64,000 nt of DNA from Plazaster borealis (GCA_021014325.1 CM037467.1:13417273-13481272), one strand, 5' to 3'; counted from the first letter of the stretch, positions 35,944 to 50,900 are shown. The notes: a model not told the origin generated them from the letters alone. Translations and numbers: made by a program.

Positions 35944-38900
35944 CTGATAAATTTGACCCTAAGCACTATGACTTTTGAACACTACGCATGGTCATACATG
36001 TACTTGGACACAGCAACAATAACAATTTGGATGACTTGGGATGGTAAACTTAACAGAGCTAATGTCACTTGCCAAACAGTAAAACTTCAAATTCTGCCTA
36101 AAAAAAAAAAAATCCTAAAACGTCCAGTCATACCTTTCTATCCAGAAATTTAGAATACAACTGCATGTCTTCCTCCCAGTTTAACGGTTTGCGAGGTACA
36201 TCATTAGGTTGACCCTTCTCATCTACCGGGACGACAGCTGGTAACTGGAGTAGCCTCATGGTAACAGGTGATCCCACTTGGACTCTACTCGTTAGATGCC
36301 TGATGAAAGGTGGTGAATGGTTGAAAGGAATTAAGGTGGTGTTTACTTTCAAAGCAGGGTATAGTCCCATTGCACAACACGCAGCTACTCACATGGGTGT
36401 CATTTTGGGTGTCAAAATCGTATATACAAACATGCACAAAAGAGTGTTTTGACACCCAAAATGACGCGCATTGTTCGGAGGCGCGTTCAGGGTCTATAGA
36501 AATCAATAGATCCCCCTTGCATAATGCGAAACGCTACAGATACGCTGAGGTCACGCCCCTTTTTACGCACAGAGAACAGCTATCGTCCAATGATCTGCCT
36601 CCTTTTTGAGAGTGTGACGTCATATGCAATGGGTCTATACTTTTGGTAACTACTCTACAAATTAATGAAAATAAACACTTACTTGGTAAGGAACACTGAT
36701 GAGCTGTTGATAGCATAACACATTGTGAGAAACGACTCCCTCTGAAGTAGTTTAGTTTTAGAGAAAGAGGTCATTTCCACCCCAGAATTTTGAATCTGAG
36801 AAAGGCTTCAGGCATGAAGCTTTTCTTAGGCATCTGAAAGCACACAATTCTATGCAACAAAGGTGTTTTTTCTTTCATTATTTTCTTGCAACTACGATGA
36901 CCGATTGAGCCCAAATTTGCACAGGTTTGTTATTTCATGAATATGTGAGGATACTGGTCTTTGACAATTACCAAAAGTTTAACCTGCCTTTAAGTCACAA
37001 ATACAAATACAAACCAAGAAGTGTATTTTTTTTCAATATATCAACGAACCTATTGTTCAATTCCTGAACAAAATATTTTGAAGCAAGAAAGGGAAGTAAG
37101 CTCACCCATCCAATGAGAAATATGTTTGCCATGTAGTGGGCAGGTCTGAACTGGACTGAATTGTTCTCTCAATTCCTGTAACTGTGATCTCCTCCTCTCC
37201 CACCTTCTGAGGGCGCTGTTCAAGAGGTTTCTGGAAGACAAGTGTCAAGATGCAATATATGTAAGGACTGGTAAAACAATGGTTAAAAACTGTTTGAAAA
37301 ATTTTAAGAGCATATCATGAATAAACTTGCTAGATACTTACTTTTTATCTAAGGTATTATTATTATTACTTTTTCTTCTTTTTTTCCGTAATTTGTTTGT
37401 TTGTTTGTGAGTGCACATAATTATTGTATGAAATTTAAAAAAAAGGCTTATAAAAAAAAACGGAAAAAGGAATTTTTTTGGTCGCTTCTATTGAAGAAAA
37501 CATAACCCAAACTTTGAGAGCAAAGTTTCTCTGAGACAAGATTGCTTTCTTGATTTGGAAAGGTAAAGAATATTTTTTTTAAATAAAAATGTCAGGGTTC
37601 TTCTTACATATGTCGCACGGCAAAGGTTGGCTTCCGAGTCGAAGGACAAGAATTCCATGTTATCAGGAATTCCTTTCTTGACCATTAATCTCTCAAGAAT
37701 CAGATTGGAGCCTAGGAAAAAAGGCAACAAGATGTCGTATTAAAACAAATTAAATTCTGACTTTGTTAGAACGTGTAGAAGAATTTCAACATTAAGGTCA
37801 AGTTTAAACCAGCAATTGAGCAAAAGAAAGTGCATGGTGTATTGGTGTGACAATTAATCGACTAAGGAAACCATGACCTGAAAAACTGTTTGATGTAAAA
37901 AAAGGAAAAATGTATATTTTATAAAGAACACATTTAAAAGTTCAGGACGTAGTCATACCTTCAGAAATGAACCCTGCCATAGAATCCAGGCTGAATGATA
38001 AAGCAGTTCGCTGTACTTGCTATGGAAAGATTAAAAATTGAAATAAAAAACAGTGAAACAAACAAGAAAAAAAAGAAAAAAAATATTTTTAAACGTTGTG
38101 AATTTTTATTTTTATTTTTATTTTTTTTTTTGGGGGGGTGAATTTCTGTTGCTGAAAGGAATGTAGTTGTGACACATTGAGAGTGTAAAATATGTTTTTG
38201 TTTTTTTCACCGACAAAATTGTCCCTTAGATTATAGTAAAATGTTATGAAGCAGAGGCTTCCTGGTTTGTAGTCAGGCCCCTTAGGGCAGTCACTTTTGG
38301 TAAGCCAATCAGCGTTGATTTTCAGTGCTTCCCTACCAGGGGCTAGTGACGAGAGGTATCGATACGGCGTGCTGCCCATGGTAGCGAAGCTGTATACTTA
38401 CATCTCCTTGAGTGATGACTTTGTTGACGACATATTGCCCATCTTGTAATCTCAAAAATGTCTTCTTGTCTAAATGATTGTCTTCAAGCTGTTGGAAAAT
38501 AAAGTCAATTCATATTTGGGTTGACAATAAAAGTGAAACATTTTATCAATAATAATTTATAATTAATTAAAATAAATTAATAAACAGGACAAGTAAACTC
38601 AGGGGTGATAGTCCTCATCGATGTCTGAAACCATGCTCCTAACTTTAGGAGGTATGTTGAAATGACGGCATTTCCACCTTTTAGTAACCCAGGGGTCGAT
38701 TTCACAAAACTCTTCCTAACTTAGGACTAGTCCTAGGCAATGCTAAGAGATAGGACTAGTCTTAAGTACTGGTCTTAACTTAAGACTAGTCCTATCTCTT
38801 AGCATTGCCTAGGACTAGTCCTAAGTTAGGAAGAGTTTTGTGAAATCGACCCCAGGCATTATAGATTCCTATGAGCTTTTGGGAACAGTATCCACAGCAC

Positions 38901-41900
38901 TAAATAAGTAGAAAAGAGCAGAACAACTTCATAAAGTATACAGGGAAAATAACAGCTACTTTTTCTCAGAAGGCGGACACAAAAAAGTCTGAATTTTCAG
39001 ATAAAAGTCTGAAATTGTTCAACCTGGGATTTATTGCTTACTTCTTTGTTGTTTTACTTTGTTTGAAATCCTACTTATTGTAATGCTTTAATAATTTATT
39101 TGTCCAAACAATTTTCAAAATGTTCACATACCTTCACATACTCATGATGCTGATGTTCCAATGTTTGCAGGTTTTTTGAAACATACGCTGTAAATTAAAA
39201 CAAATCAAAAATTAATGTCTGAAAGTGATCCGTTACATAAGCATGCAATAAAAATACTGCATTTATATTCTCACACGTTCAATGTTGACATTCATTTCAA
39301 GTGCTTATTGACCCGATTCACCTGACCCCAATTTCATGGCTCTGCTTACCGCAAAATTCTACGCTTGCGATCACCATTCTTTGCTTACAGGGCAAGTGCC
39401 GAATTTCTGCGCTAGCTGTGCAAGCGAAGAATGCCTGGTAGAGTCCGCACGCGCACAAGAAAATGTTCCCTGCTAACCTGTGAATTACGCTTGACATATG
39501 CGCGGAATTCCCTGCTCCTATAACGCTGATTCTTTGCTTACGGTAAGCAGAGCCATGAAATTGGGCCCTGACGTCATCACCCATAAAACTTGGTTGCACC
39601 ATTTTGGGAGTCAGTTTCCCTGTGAGAGGCATCGTGCTCGCTGTTAGACGCGCATCATTTCTTCCATTGCGATTTGACTTCCAAAATGGCAGACTATAGA
39701 CACTGCAGTAGCTTCATATGACGCCAATGCAAAGGGTCAATATGAAGTCGGGACAGCAAAAATAAATTGTTGTTGTTGTTATTATTATTATAATACAGTT
39801 CACATACATGTAAAGGTCAATAGATTGTTATCATGATTATAAGCCCAACGATTCTGTGGGTCAATCGGACAAATATAATTCAACAAAATATGATATTTTC
39901 CAAGAATGAATTCCGTTTGTCAAAATCCACTTTAGTGTACTGCCACGGTATGTAGCCTCCTTCTCTCCACTGTCCTTAAAATATATAATTGGTGATTGGT
40001 GATATGTTTGAGTGGGCAGTAAGAGCATCTTGAATATTATTACATTCAGGGTAGATTCCCAACTTAAAGGCACTGTACACGTTTGGTAATGACTTAAAAC
40101 AAATATTAGCATAAAAACTTACTTGGTAACAAGCAACGGAGAGCTGTTGACAGTATAAAACATTGTAGGAAACCACTCCCTCTGAAGTAACGTAGTTTTT
40201 GAGACAGAGGTAATTTCTCACTAAAATAATAAATACTCCTTGCAAGAAGTTTTTATTCCTATATGAAAGCACACAAATTTGTACAACAAGGGCGTTTTTT
40301 CTTTCATTATTTTCTTGCAACTTCGGTGACCAAACGAAGCCAAAATTTTCACAGGCTTGTTATTTTATGCATATGTTGGGATACACCAAGTGAGAACACT
40401 GGTCTTTGACAATTACAAAAACGTGTTCAGTGCCTTTAAGCTTAGCTGTCGTTCATATCCATGCTCTCAATATTTACATGTACAAGTAGGTGTTCTAAAG
40501 GTCACATTATATAGGTTGCCGTCTACCCAAGGCATGTGACAAATCCTAACAATGATGTGCAACCATTACTGAGTATTCATCCAACCTGTGTTCATTTAAA
40601 AAATGCATCATCCAGGGATGAGATTTGATGAATGTTAAAATTCCTGACAATTGGCTAACGGGGATGGGTTCCACCTTATTCTAGACCCAAAACCTCACAG
40701 ATGTTACAATTCAGGAGGTTTACAGACTCTGTACATCACCAAAACTACAGGTTTGGAAACAGTGTGGACTAATTTCCTATGCCCCTTAGTGACTGCTTTA
40801 CGTTCTTGCAGGAAAATGTTAGGACACAAGGTGTTTTGGAGAAAATCAAGAAATTAGGATAAATCCTGAGATATCACATGCCTGATCACCGATGATGTCC
40901 AGGTAACTATACAAAGTGCCAGCATGAAGCACGGTTCATATTTCATACTTCACTCGAATTGTGAAAGCGGAGCGCCACAATCGGGCAAACAGCACGTACT
41001 TATTGTTTGCATCACTAATGTTCACATGAAGTATGAACAAGACTTGACACAAGTTATAAAGCATGCACCCGGTGCATTATGGAAGCATCCTACCGATGGC
41101 GAAAAATACTGGTAACAAGACGTTCAAATGACTTAAAATGGCTTTGCCGATACAAATTCACTGTTTCAATCTGAATAGTCTAATAACCCTCGTTTCTCAC
41201 AGTCACAGTAGGAACTTCTGCAATAGCAATTAAACAAATGTCCAAGAGAGATTGCACTGATGCATTAAGGTCAAACCGAGGCAAAAGAGAACTTGGAATC
41301 TAATAATATTCCAAACCTTTGCGTACATTATGTGTATAGTATTGCGTACATGTATGTGTATAGTATAAGAGTGTATACATCATCCATTTTCTTATTTGAC
41401 CACTGACAGGTCCCATTAGCAACATTTATAGTTGGGGTTTTTTTCTGCAGAAACATCACCCCAGTTATTTCTCTCTCATCCTTTATTGTATCTCTCTACA
41501 AACCTGACAGCTTATTAATTACAACCGACAGACTCCCCTTCATCATTATGAAACCATTTCAATTTCTCCACTGAACATCGAGAACAAAGTGATGCCTCAA
41601 ATGAAGCAGTCCGACGGTCTTGTGTATTTGAATAATAACACCTCAATGCAGTTTTAATTTAAACTGATAAATATAAGTCTATTTCAATTATGTTGAGTAT
41701 TGAAGAATTACCCATAAGAAAAATGAGATAAATCTTCTCTAATAGAGCTTGTTCCAAAAACAGCTCAAAAGATAGTGTTCTTCTCATTTTGATTCCGGTC
41801 TTGTAACAAAATCTCTGGTCCAGTAAAAGTTTTGAGCTACAAGCCCTGCAGTCTTGTGGATTTTTCCCCTAAATTCGAGCCCGGCTCTGGAGTTTTCGTT

Positions 41901-44900
41901 TTCAATTTGGCTTTTCCTGTTTTCCAGCATGCAACTTCGTAGTTGAAACAGAAGAGTCAATCCACGCCAACTCTCCATCGGGTGCAGAGGTCGGCTATCG
42001 AAACAAGATTGACCGATAACGACGGAACTGCACAGACATGACCGACAATCTGGAAGAGGCCTCTACATATTATTATTTGTTTTCCCTTTATTTTTTCTTC
42101 TGTATTAATTGAATTGAAGACTGAATTTCAATTCTCAGTTATTTCTTTTGACCCACCCCCAACAATTTAGAAAAAAAGATCAACATTTAAAAAATTGATT
42201 ATTCTGAATAGCCACTAACTAAAATGGTCCATCCCGATCGATTATTCCATTACGTCTCCGAAAAAAAATATTCAGACTTAATTTCCTGATTTCCCACATG
42301 CTTATAAAATTATTTTATTAAGCCCCCCACAACTGTCAGTGTGTTGCCCCACAATGCCATAGAAATTGGACAGCGTTATCTGAGACGGCGACAAAATTGA
42401 TTTTCCGATAAGACTTCCTGGGAACTTGAAGTGACCAGACAGTAAATTACAGACACTGTTGGCATTTTTAAAAGATAATCATTCTGATTGGCTTCTATCC
42501 ATTTCCTTATCATTATAGAGGATATAAAAAGTAAATTCTTAACAACAACAAAACACCAAAAAACCCCTGAAAGTTTGTTTTAAGTTGGTGAAGTAAAACT
42601 AACATAAATTATAACAGGAGAAATTCCAATTATTCTCAACCCTCATATTTAAAAAACAAATAAATAAATAAAATATAATTTTTCTGTTTTAGGCTAAACT
42701 GATCCTCTAGTTTTTGTTTTCAGACAAAACAAAATTTCATGCCAGTACGGAAGAAATGAATTTGGATGAGGGCCAACGCAATGGTGCTGACTATTTTTGT
42801 GCTTGCCAAGATGTAAATATGTTCTTACCACATTGCCATACATTAGACAATGAAAAGGAAAACCGGAGCTCAAAAGATATCAGTGAAATAAAATTACCAG
42901 TCTATAGTGCTCACAGCTTTTAAAAAGTCCTTATCCCGTATGCATGAATGTCTTGACAACATCTTGGCAGCATCAATAGTTTGTCTTATAAAAAGGTCAC
43001 TGTCTCAGGGGAGACTGGATGACATCAAGTAGTAGTAGGCAGCACTGAGTTAAAGGGCCAGTGCTTCTCAAAGAGTTACAGTAAATAATTTAGGTTGAAT
43101 GACAGCTTTGGAAGGTGAGCTGACGATATCAACACCTCAACAGCAGGAGTTAAGATACACTTTGGAAAAAGTCTTGAACAAATTTATCGGAGGAAACAAA
43201 GTTGTCAAAATTCTTTCCTCACACAGACCTGGGCCCAATTTCATGGGCAAAGAATCGGCGCTTACAGAAGCAGGGAATTCCGCGCTTGCGTCAAGCGTAT
43301 TTCACAGGTTAGCAGGGAATTTCGGCTTGTGCGCATGCGCAGTCCAAGTTACTAGGCATTCTGCGCTTACACAGCTACTGCAGAAATTTGGCGCTTGCCT
43401 TGTAAGCGAAGAATGGTGATCGCAAGTGCAGAATTCGGCGGCAAGCAGAGCCATGAAATTGGGCCCTGTTGGTTCTTGTAACAGTAAGGCAGTTCTGAGC
43501 AGGACATTGCTGTAAGGGAAATTAAAAGTTCAACACACATGTACTGTAACTTTGCAAGGTGCACCACCAAAGAAACTACCAGGGACATGAAGTATCAGGC
43601 CTACAGAAGTACATTTGGAAGTGACAGATAAAATGGGTATTCAAAACTGTAAGGCCGTGTCCGTACTAGTGGCTGTGGCTTGATCACGTGACCAAACGTT
43701 GAAGCATAGAATGTTGATGTCTTATGAAAACAGTTCAATGAAAGAAAAACAAAAATTGAATACGTAAATTTACAAAAAATTTTGTCTCTTTGTTTTACGT
43801 ATGTTTGAATGAAACTTAGAAAACCCAACAATTATACTACAGTTTTAAGTCGTCTGGTATTATATCATGACTACTCTGTTAATCTACACAGGTTATTGCT
43901 CAAGATACATTAAGATCACTGGATGACCGTGCCAACAAGCAGACATGTGAGCATTACTGCGTGTTGCACGTGAACATTTTTCAAGTGCTCATATTAGATT
44001 GTTCTAGAAAGTTTGACTCTGGCATTTCTTAATAAAGAATCAAACGTGAAAGTAGGGATCCTCCAAATGTGAACATCTAGGTAAACTGTAGAAGCTTTTA
44101 TGGGTTGTAAAGATCAATCCGTACGTGCAAGTGCTGCAAGCCGCGCTGTTATTGCTTTTGTGCTGGCAGTGCAAGGTTTTGTACACAAAGACATGGAAAA
44201 TCACTGGGTGTTTTTACTTTTTATGCGAATTAGGTGTCTTGCTCAAAGATTTACACAATTACCCTGACAGGACAGCATGACAGAACACTGACCATAAATA
44301 TTTGCAACTAAAAAACATAAACTGAATCCTGAAAACGGCGAAAGACAAGTGTGATGGACATGGAAACTGCACGGTGCGGTTTAAAATGTGTTACATGTAC
44401 ATCAGAAAGGTTTTTTAGTCAGAATTTCAGTATCACTCTCTGTTTGGTTGCAAATATTTTATATTACATCATGTTGTCTTGTTAGGGAAATTGTGTAAAT
44501 CGTTGAGGAAGAAACTAAATTCGCATAAAAAGTGAAAGAACCCCAATAATTTATCCATGTCCTTGTGTACAAAAACTATGCGCTGCCAGCACACCAGCAA
44601 TGGCGGCGCAGCGTGCAGCAGTTGTTTGTATGAATTGGTCCAGATACAATTTCATATTTTACAAATTTAAAATCTGGTGACTCCATGAGGTGAGTGTCAA
44701 AATGTCTCTATCTGTCCCCTGACCCCAACTCTGAAAAATAGACCTAACAGATTCAAACAGAATCTGAAAGTCAATGCTAACTACTGTAAGATCTTTCCTT
44801 GACCATTTCATGAATTCCCCACAACTGTATAAATAATTATATCACCCCCCCCCCCCACAGCAACTTGCACTCCTTGAGATCTGTCAAGACAAAACTCCTT

Positions 44901-47900
44901 CACATGAAAAAATCCTCCGGCAGAATTTGCAAATCAAAAGAGCTTAAAGGCACCTGGAAATCCTTGTCATGACTGCAAACCCTACCGTCCTCAACACTTG
45001 AAACTTAAACACCACAGACACTGCAGCTCTCTTTACCTGTGACTGACGTTCCCATGGGCACGTTGTCCAGTGCCCCGTGGCTATTGGCGTGGATCAGTAA
45101 ACAGTCTTGTCCGCTATGTCTGGCTAATTCTACACTGACGGAGAACTCTCCCAGCTCCTTGCCGGCATCTGACGTTGTCACTAGAGCGTCCGTGAAGAAG
45201 ATGCTCTGCAGATCATCGGGAGCTGTTCGTTGTGAATCAGAAAATAAGAGAATATAAAAAAAATTAGTGTTTTCTTTCTAAGAATCTGTCACATTTTTGC
45301 AAAATAATCAATGATCGTCCTTTAGAAGCGATAATAAGTGCTTATTTACTTCTTACTTTATCTTGAAACTGTTTTTGTTTTTTTCCAGAGGTGCAGAGGC
45401 TGAAAAAACAAGTTCTCAGAAGTTGAGAGAGAATTTAAAGATTTAGCAGGGCTGGGGGCATTCTAGACCTAAATTTTGGAAGCATGCTGATTTGAAACGA
45501 GGTCCTCAAAATGCTCTACTGTGCAATCTGGGGGCATTCTTAATGGTTTACTCTTGATGATTTTTGTGAATTTGATATGAAGTCTCCCCCCCCCCCAAAA
45601 AAAAAAAAAAAAAAAAAATGTGCATGTAGTGGCACATGATTTGCGCGCAGTGACCTATGCTAGCTTGTGCGTGGGTAGTATTTTTTTTACACCAAAGGTA
45701 ACTTCAGTGGTTATTCTTTAGATCCAAAAACAACCTTAGAACATTATTTCATTAGGTTAATGAATTCAAACTGTCCAGGTATTTTTTAAACACTCTTGAT
45801 CACTCTGTAGCCCTGTCATTTCCTACAAGACGTTACAATACTGTTCGTACAGTATTGTCCGCTATGAAAAGAAAAACACCCAGCCTCCTTTTACATCCAT
45901 GCATTTTGTTTCACTGTCCATGTATTATTTATGGGCGAGGATAGGCTGCAGTGGAACATAAGTGTTGAGTTGAGTGCATTAGTAGCAGAAACATTTGTAA
46001 ATCATGTGCATGATTTACGAGACCAGGAGAGTACATTGCTTTGAGATATCAGTGTCCACCACCCCCCCCACTCATGCACAAAGTAGGAATGAGGCTAAAT
46101 ATTCACAATAATTTTACAGTATAAAATATTAATAATAATAATAATAACCTTATTCATAGCACCAAGTCCATTAAATCAATGCTTAAGGACTTTATCAATA
46201 AAAACTAGCCCCCCCCCAAAAAAAACCTCTTAAAAAACAAAATTGTTAAAATAAGCATTAAAAAATAAGGTCAAACCAAATTCAAAAGAATGATAAGACC
46301 ATTACGTACAGTATACAATATGATTATAAAAGCAATTAAGAAGTAAAATTAATCTAAAAATATGAATTCACCATTTACAATAATATGGTTGCCTTTGGCA
46401 GCATTGAAATCAAAACGCACCAACTGTAGGGTATCGGATTTAATTCACGTATTCCTTTCAAGATAAAAGCATTCAACCCAACAACAAGCAGCAGTGCTTT
46501 GACTTTATTCATTATTCCAATAATACCTCTCAGCCATTTTTAGTCTGATGGAACTGCCCCAGTGTATGATGATTCAATTTGTTTATCTCAGTAATGGTTT
46601 CCCTATGTTCATCCACGAGGGACTGGTTCAATCCAATCGATACAAAGGAAATCACCGACGATGAAGTTCCTAAGATGATAGCTTCGTTCGTCCCTCTCTG
46701 AGGAAGGGAGGCAGAACCATCTCGGAGGGTTAAGATTGTTGTGGTGAGAATATGGCAGGTGTGACCATTTAGGCATCATAAACAAGGCTTCGGTTAAATC
46801 GCTGCTCGAGATTTGATCCATTTATTTCTTAGGGTGGAATACATTTAAATCTCTTCAATTACTTCCAAATAAGATTTAAAGCGGTCTCTGAGTCTGTGCA
46901 CGTATGGGTATCTTTTTGTTTTTTAATCCTTAAGAGACAACAGCGGCTGCCAGCGGCTTTTACAAAAATGCTTCCACTGGACTGAAACTGTCACGGTAAA
47001 GGTCACGTCCTAAATTGACATTTTCCAGTGATTCCAATGCCGACATAAAATCTACAATTAAAAAATAAAACCATATAATGATGTTCACTTTTTTCCAGAC
47101 ATTCTTCCTGAAAAAAATGGAGTCAAAACCCCTCAAAATTTGCCATGACTGGGTACATTGGGATCATGTTAAATTAAAAGTTTTTTCAATAAATTATGAG
47201 GTTTTTCATTTCATTTCAGAATCAAACTAACATACACACTGTATTGAGCACTGAAAATTATTGCTAAGCACAGTTACTATTTGTGGAACAAATAAATGTG
47301 TAATTTTACCTGTTGACCTGTTTTCACTAAGCAAATGTTATCTGTGCTAAGCACATTTGAATGCTCTACAAAATTGTGTCTGTATTATAAAATACGTGCA
47401 TCTAGAGCATGCGTCATTTACCATACCAGTCGGTCTTGCTCTTCTCTAATCAAATCAGACTCCATTAGGGTAGTTTAGATTGAGCAAATTGGTTTAGGCA
47501 AGGCACCAGCTTGAGTTTGGTTTCGCAAGAGGGTATGGATCGATTCAACGGACTGGGAGAACGACGACAGCGGGACTAAATGACACTGTATACACAGGTG
47601 GTGGAACGAAGGAGGACAGGGGCAGATGGTGTAGAGGGTAAGTGCTGTATCAGCCACCCCCCCCCCCAATGGCATCATTGGAACAGAGGAAATGCAATGA
47701 AGGTAACTTTACACATGTAGGAAGACATACACATGTTCATGTACATCAGAACAAGGTCGTTAGATCATGGAGGAAGGATGGTAGACAGGCTGAAGCTGGA
47801 TCAACATTAATATCAGATTTAGCCTCGGAGATGACGCGGGGTTCTTCTTTTCAATAAATACAAATTTGATGAAAATTGTTGAATTAGCAATCTCAGGATG

Positions 47901-50900
47901 ATGTAAAATGCGGTTTGTTGGCAAACAGTTTTTAAAGGAAACTTTTTTAAATTAAAGATATCAGGAATGAACATCTTTTTTATTCTTAATTGAAACAAAC
48001 TAAATGCTAAGCTAGCTCTCAGATTAACAGTTTCGTTATCTGGCAATCTTGAAAGATGCTCCGCGATTTCAATGTTTAGGTTACATTGTATTTTAAAATG
48101 TACTAAACAAACAGTGGCATCTTCTACAATTTGAGTCCACTGCATATGTGTATAGTAGACAGGTAGAGGGCCTTTGCAATAAGCCGAGTGACTGAAATTT
48201 TAATTTCCATTGACAGGGAGGAAACCCAGCCATGGGGTAAATGCCTTCCAATTTGTAAACTGTCCGTGAGAATTAATATCACAGGTACTTGAATCTTCCA
48301 GATGTGAGCTCAGAAAAGATAATGTTACGCAAAGGCCAAGATTACGTGCACTTCAGAGTATTTGATTAAAATTTCCTGAAGAACAATGAGAATTATCTTG
48401 ATGATTCTGTACCGACTCATTAAAGGCAGTGGACACTATTGGTAATTACTCAAAATATTTATTAGCATAAAACCTAACTTGGTAACAAGTATTGGGGAGA
48501 GGTTGATAGTATAAAACATTGTGAGAAACGGCTCCCTCTGAAGTGGAGTAGTTTTCGAGAAAGAAGTAATTTTCCACAAATTTGATTTCGAGACCTCAAA
48601 ATTAGATGAGGTCTCGAAATCAACTTGCATCTAAAAGCACAGAACTCCGTGTGACAAGTTTGTTTTTTTCTTTCATTGTTATCTCGCAACCTTGATGACC
48701 AATTGAGCTCAAGTTTTCACAGGCTTGTTATTTTATGCATATGTTGAGATACACCAAGTGAGAAGACTGGTCTTTGACAATTACCAATAGTGTCCACTGT
48801 CTTTAAATGTATGTAAAATAAATAAGAGATCTGCTAATGCTGGCTTGATACTGCAGAGAGGCAAAGGAGGTAGTTGCCTCTACTCCCCTGATCATTGCCT
48901 TGGTGCCCTTTAAAATGTCCCAGTCGAAATTTAAATTGTCCTCTTAGAGGTGCCCATTACTAAGGATAAACTGTCTTGCCCTAACAAAAAGAAAGTACCA
49001 GGCGCGCTAATTATAAGACATGTCTGAATTGTGGGGTTGTAGAAAAAGAGAGAAAGGCGTTTGGATGGCGATCCTGGGGCGAAGCTAAGCCTGTAGCCAG
49101 AGACCGCGTGCGGTGGAGAGGAAACCTTGCAGCCTTATGGGCCACTTAGCCTGTAGAGGATAAGTGAGGTGAAGAAATGTGGGTTGAGGCTGCGGCTGCA
49201 GCCTATGCTTTCCAGGGCTTGAATTTTACACTGGACCACAGGCCCGAGGCCAGTGATTTCAGTGTCGGGCCAGTGAACTCAAGACAGGACAAGTCTGGTG
49301 GTCTTGGGTTTTTCAATTCAACATCTTTGTCTCAAAAGAATGATGTTCAAATATTAAGTTTGAGTCTCACAAGTATCTTTCAATACTGCCGAGTATCACC
49401 CATAAAACAGAAGAGATAAATCTTCTCTTAGTGTTTGTTCAAATAAAACAGTTTAGATGATAAAACTGTGTTCTCTCTTTGATTCTAGTCTCTTCTCATT
49501 TTGATTCTGGTCTTGTAAATAAAATCTCGGTCCAGTTAAGATTCTGGGCTACAAGTCCTGCGGTCTTGTGGATTTTTCCCCCAAATTCGAGGCATGCCTT
49601 CAGAGCATGTTGACGTCGTGATCTAGCTGTAGCTGTAGCCGCGAATTCGGTCAAAGCAAATATAATTGCAGAACCTTCTAAGGAAATCCCATGGTGAATG
49701 TTCCGCAATCGTAACATTTCTGATGTTTGTCTAAGTTCTGTTTATGTACCATGCCTTATGTTGTTTTCTGTTTTTTTATTACTGCACCTGACAGCGATAA
49801 ATCTCAAAATTCTGGATTGACACAGCTGATATTTTCACACTGTATTCTAGAGTGGGAGAATTTTGAAAATTATTTGCACTTTGCAGCGTCTGTTTACCAA
49901 GTTTCAATACCAAGTTTCATAAAGAGCGAAAATCCTTCAGAAGCAACTAAACATACTTGAGCTCACTATCTCCAAAATGTAAAGTGTGACCTTACGTTTT
50001 AATGGCCGTACAGAATGTCTTTAATGACAAAAATTCCCAAGACTGCAAAACCATGTTATTTGTTCTGTCTAATTAAAACCTTTAGCATAAAACCGATTCA
50101 TGACTGATGTGTTACAGTAAGGGACCAACGGAGTGGCTATGAGGTCTTAAAAACAGCCATTAAAAACCAGCAGGGTCATGGCCATGTGATAAAGGACCAA
50201 AGTTGAGGTACCTACATGGTTTTAAACGTCGGTTTCAGACCGAATGACCACTCTCTTATTCCCATTCACAAATAACTTTTTGTTAAAAACTTCAAAAACC
50301 TTTAAAAGATGAGAACAAATCTGACAGTTTAGCGTCATCTCGTCTCGACTCGACATTGAATTTCTAGCCTTGTTGAGGGTTCCTCGCGCAAGTTTTGAAC
50401 TTGAGCGCTTAAATTTCAAACTATCGCACGCAAGTTTCAAACTTACGTGATCCCAAAATGTGACCTACCAACTTAAATTGGGCTGTAAAATTTGCGCGCT
50501 CCGCAATCATCTGGCAGCGCCCTCTTTTGACTCAAATTCTTAAGACCATGTTTAAACACTCCTCGCTGATTAATCACATGTTTAAAAATGGCCATGTGAG
50601 GTCCTCTAGACAAATCTCAATGAATTAACTGCCCCAGGTACATGTATTCATGAATGTTACTTTAAAGTCTACAATCAATCGTACCAATTTGGGAGCACAG
50701 CAGCACACTCAGTAAGCCAATAGTGTACAAGGTTGCTGTGATTACATGTATATTAACTTGTGTTGGGCACCATCTCCACGATCTGAATGCATTGCTCGCA
50801 CCAATACACGTATAGTACACTCAGTAATTACATGTATCAAATGCCATTAGCAAATTAGTTCCGGACACATGTTTGCAAATTATGGAAATGGAAAAGGAAA

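Larger units (their letters stand above)
33551..36133 (-). other. CATIP intron 9
   Basis: This 2.6-kb intron carries two family D foldbacks, a family C copy split by a nested MITE, a second TAGACC-type MITE and a (TGAT)n tract. It separates the exon ending in DRK from the RIIa-like exon. Confidence 0.75.
36300..37105 (-). other. CATIP intron 8
   Basis: This 806-bp intron is made largely of mobile-element sequence: a perfect 19-bp inverted repeat (36399-36465), a TAGACC-type MITE (36508-36637) and a family A copy (36632-36993). Confidence 0.75.
39188..45036 (-). other. CATIP intron 3
   Basis: This 5.8-kb intron holds two GC-rich family B copies (39326-39567 and 43231-43466), a full family A copy (40064-40439) and a family E fragment (41688-41886). 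The rest is AT-rich with no coding signal. Confidence 0.7.

Noticed and set aside
37050..37241. 63-aa minus-strand frame over CATIP exon 8
   Set aside because: A shadow frame. The real exon uses another frame, fixed by the TWQTYFSLDG match and by phase.
39318..39632. 104-aa open frame, minus strand
   Set aside because: Covers a family B mobile element.
39976..40320. 114-aa open frame, minus strand
   Set aside because: It is the family A element read through; a similar frame occurs in the copy at 56.4 kb for the same reason.
43099..43419. 106-aa open frame, plus strand
   Set aside because: Most of it is the family B copy at 43231-43466.
45039..45257. 72-aa plus-strand frame
   Set aside because: It is the antisense of CATIP exon 3.
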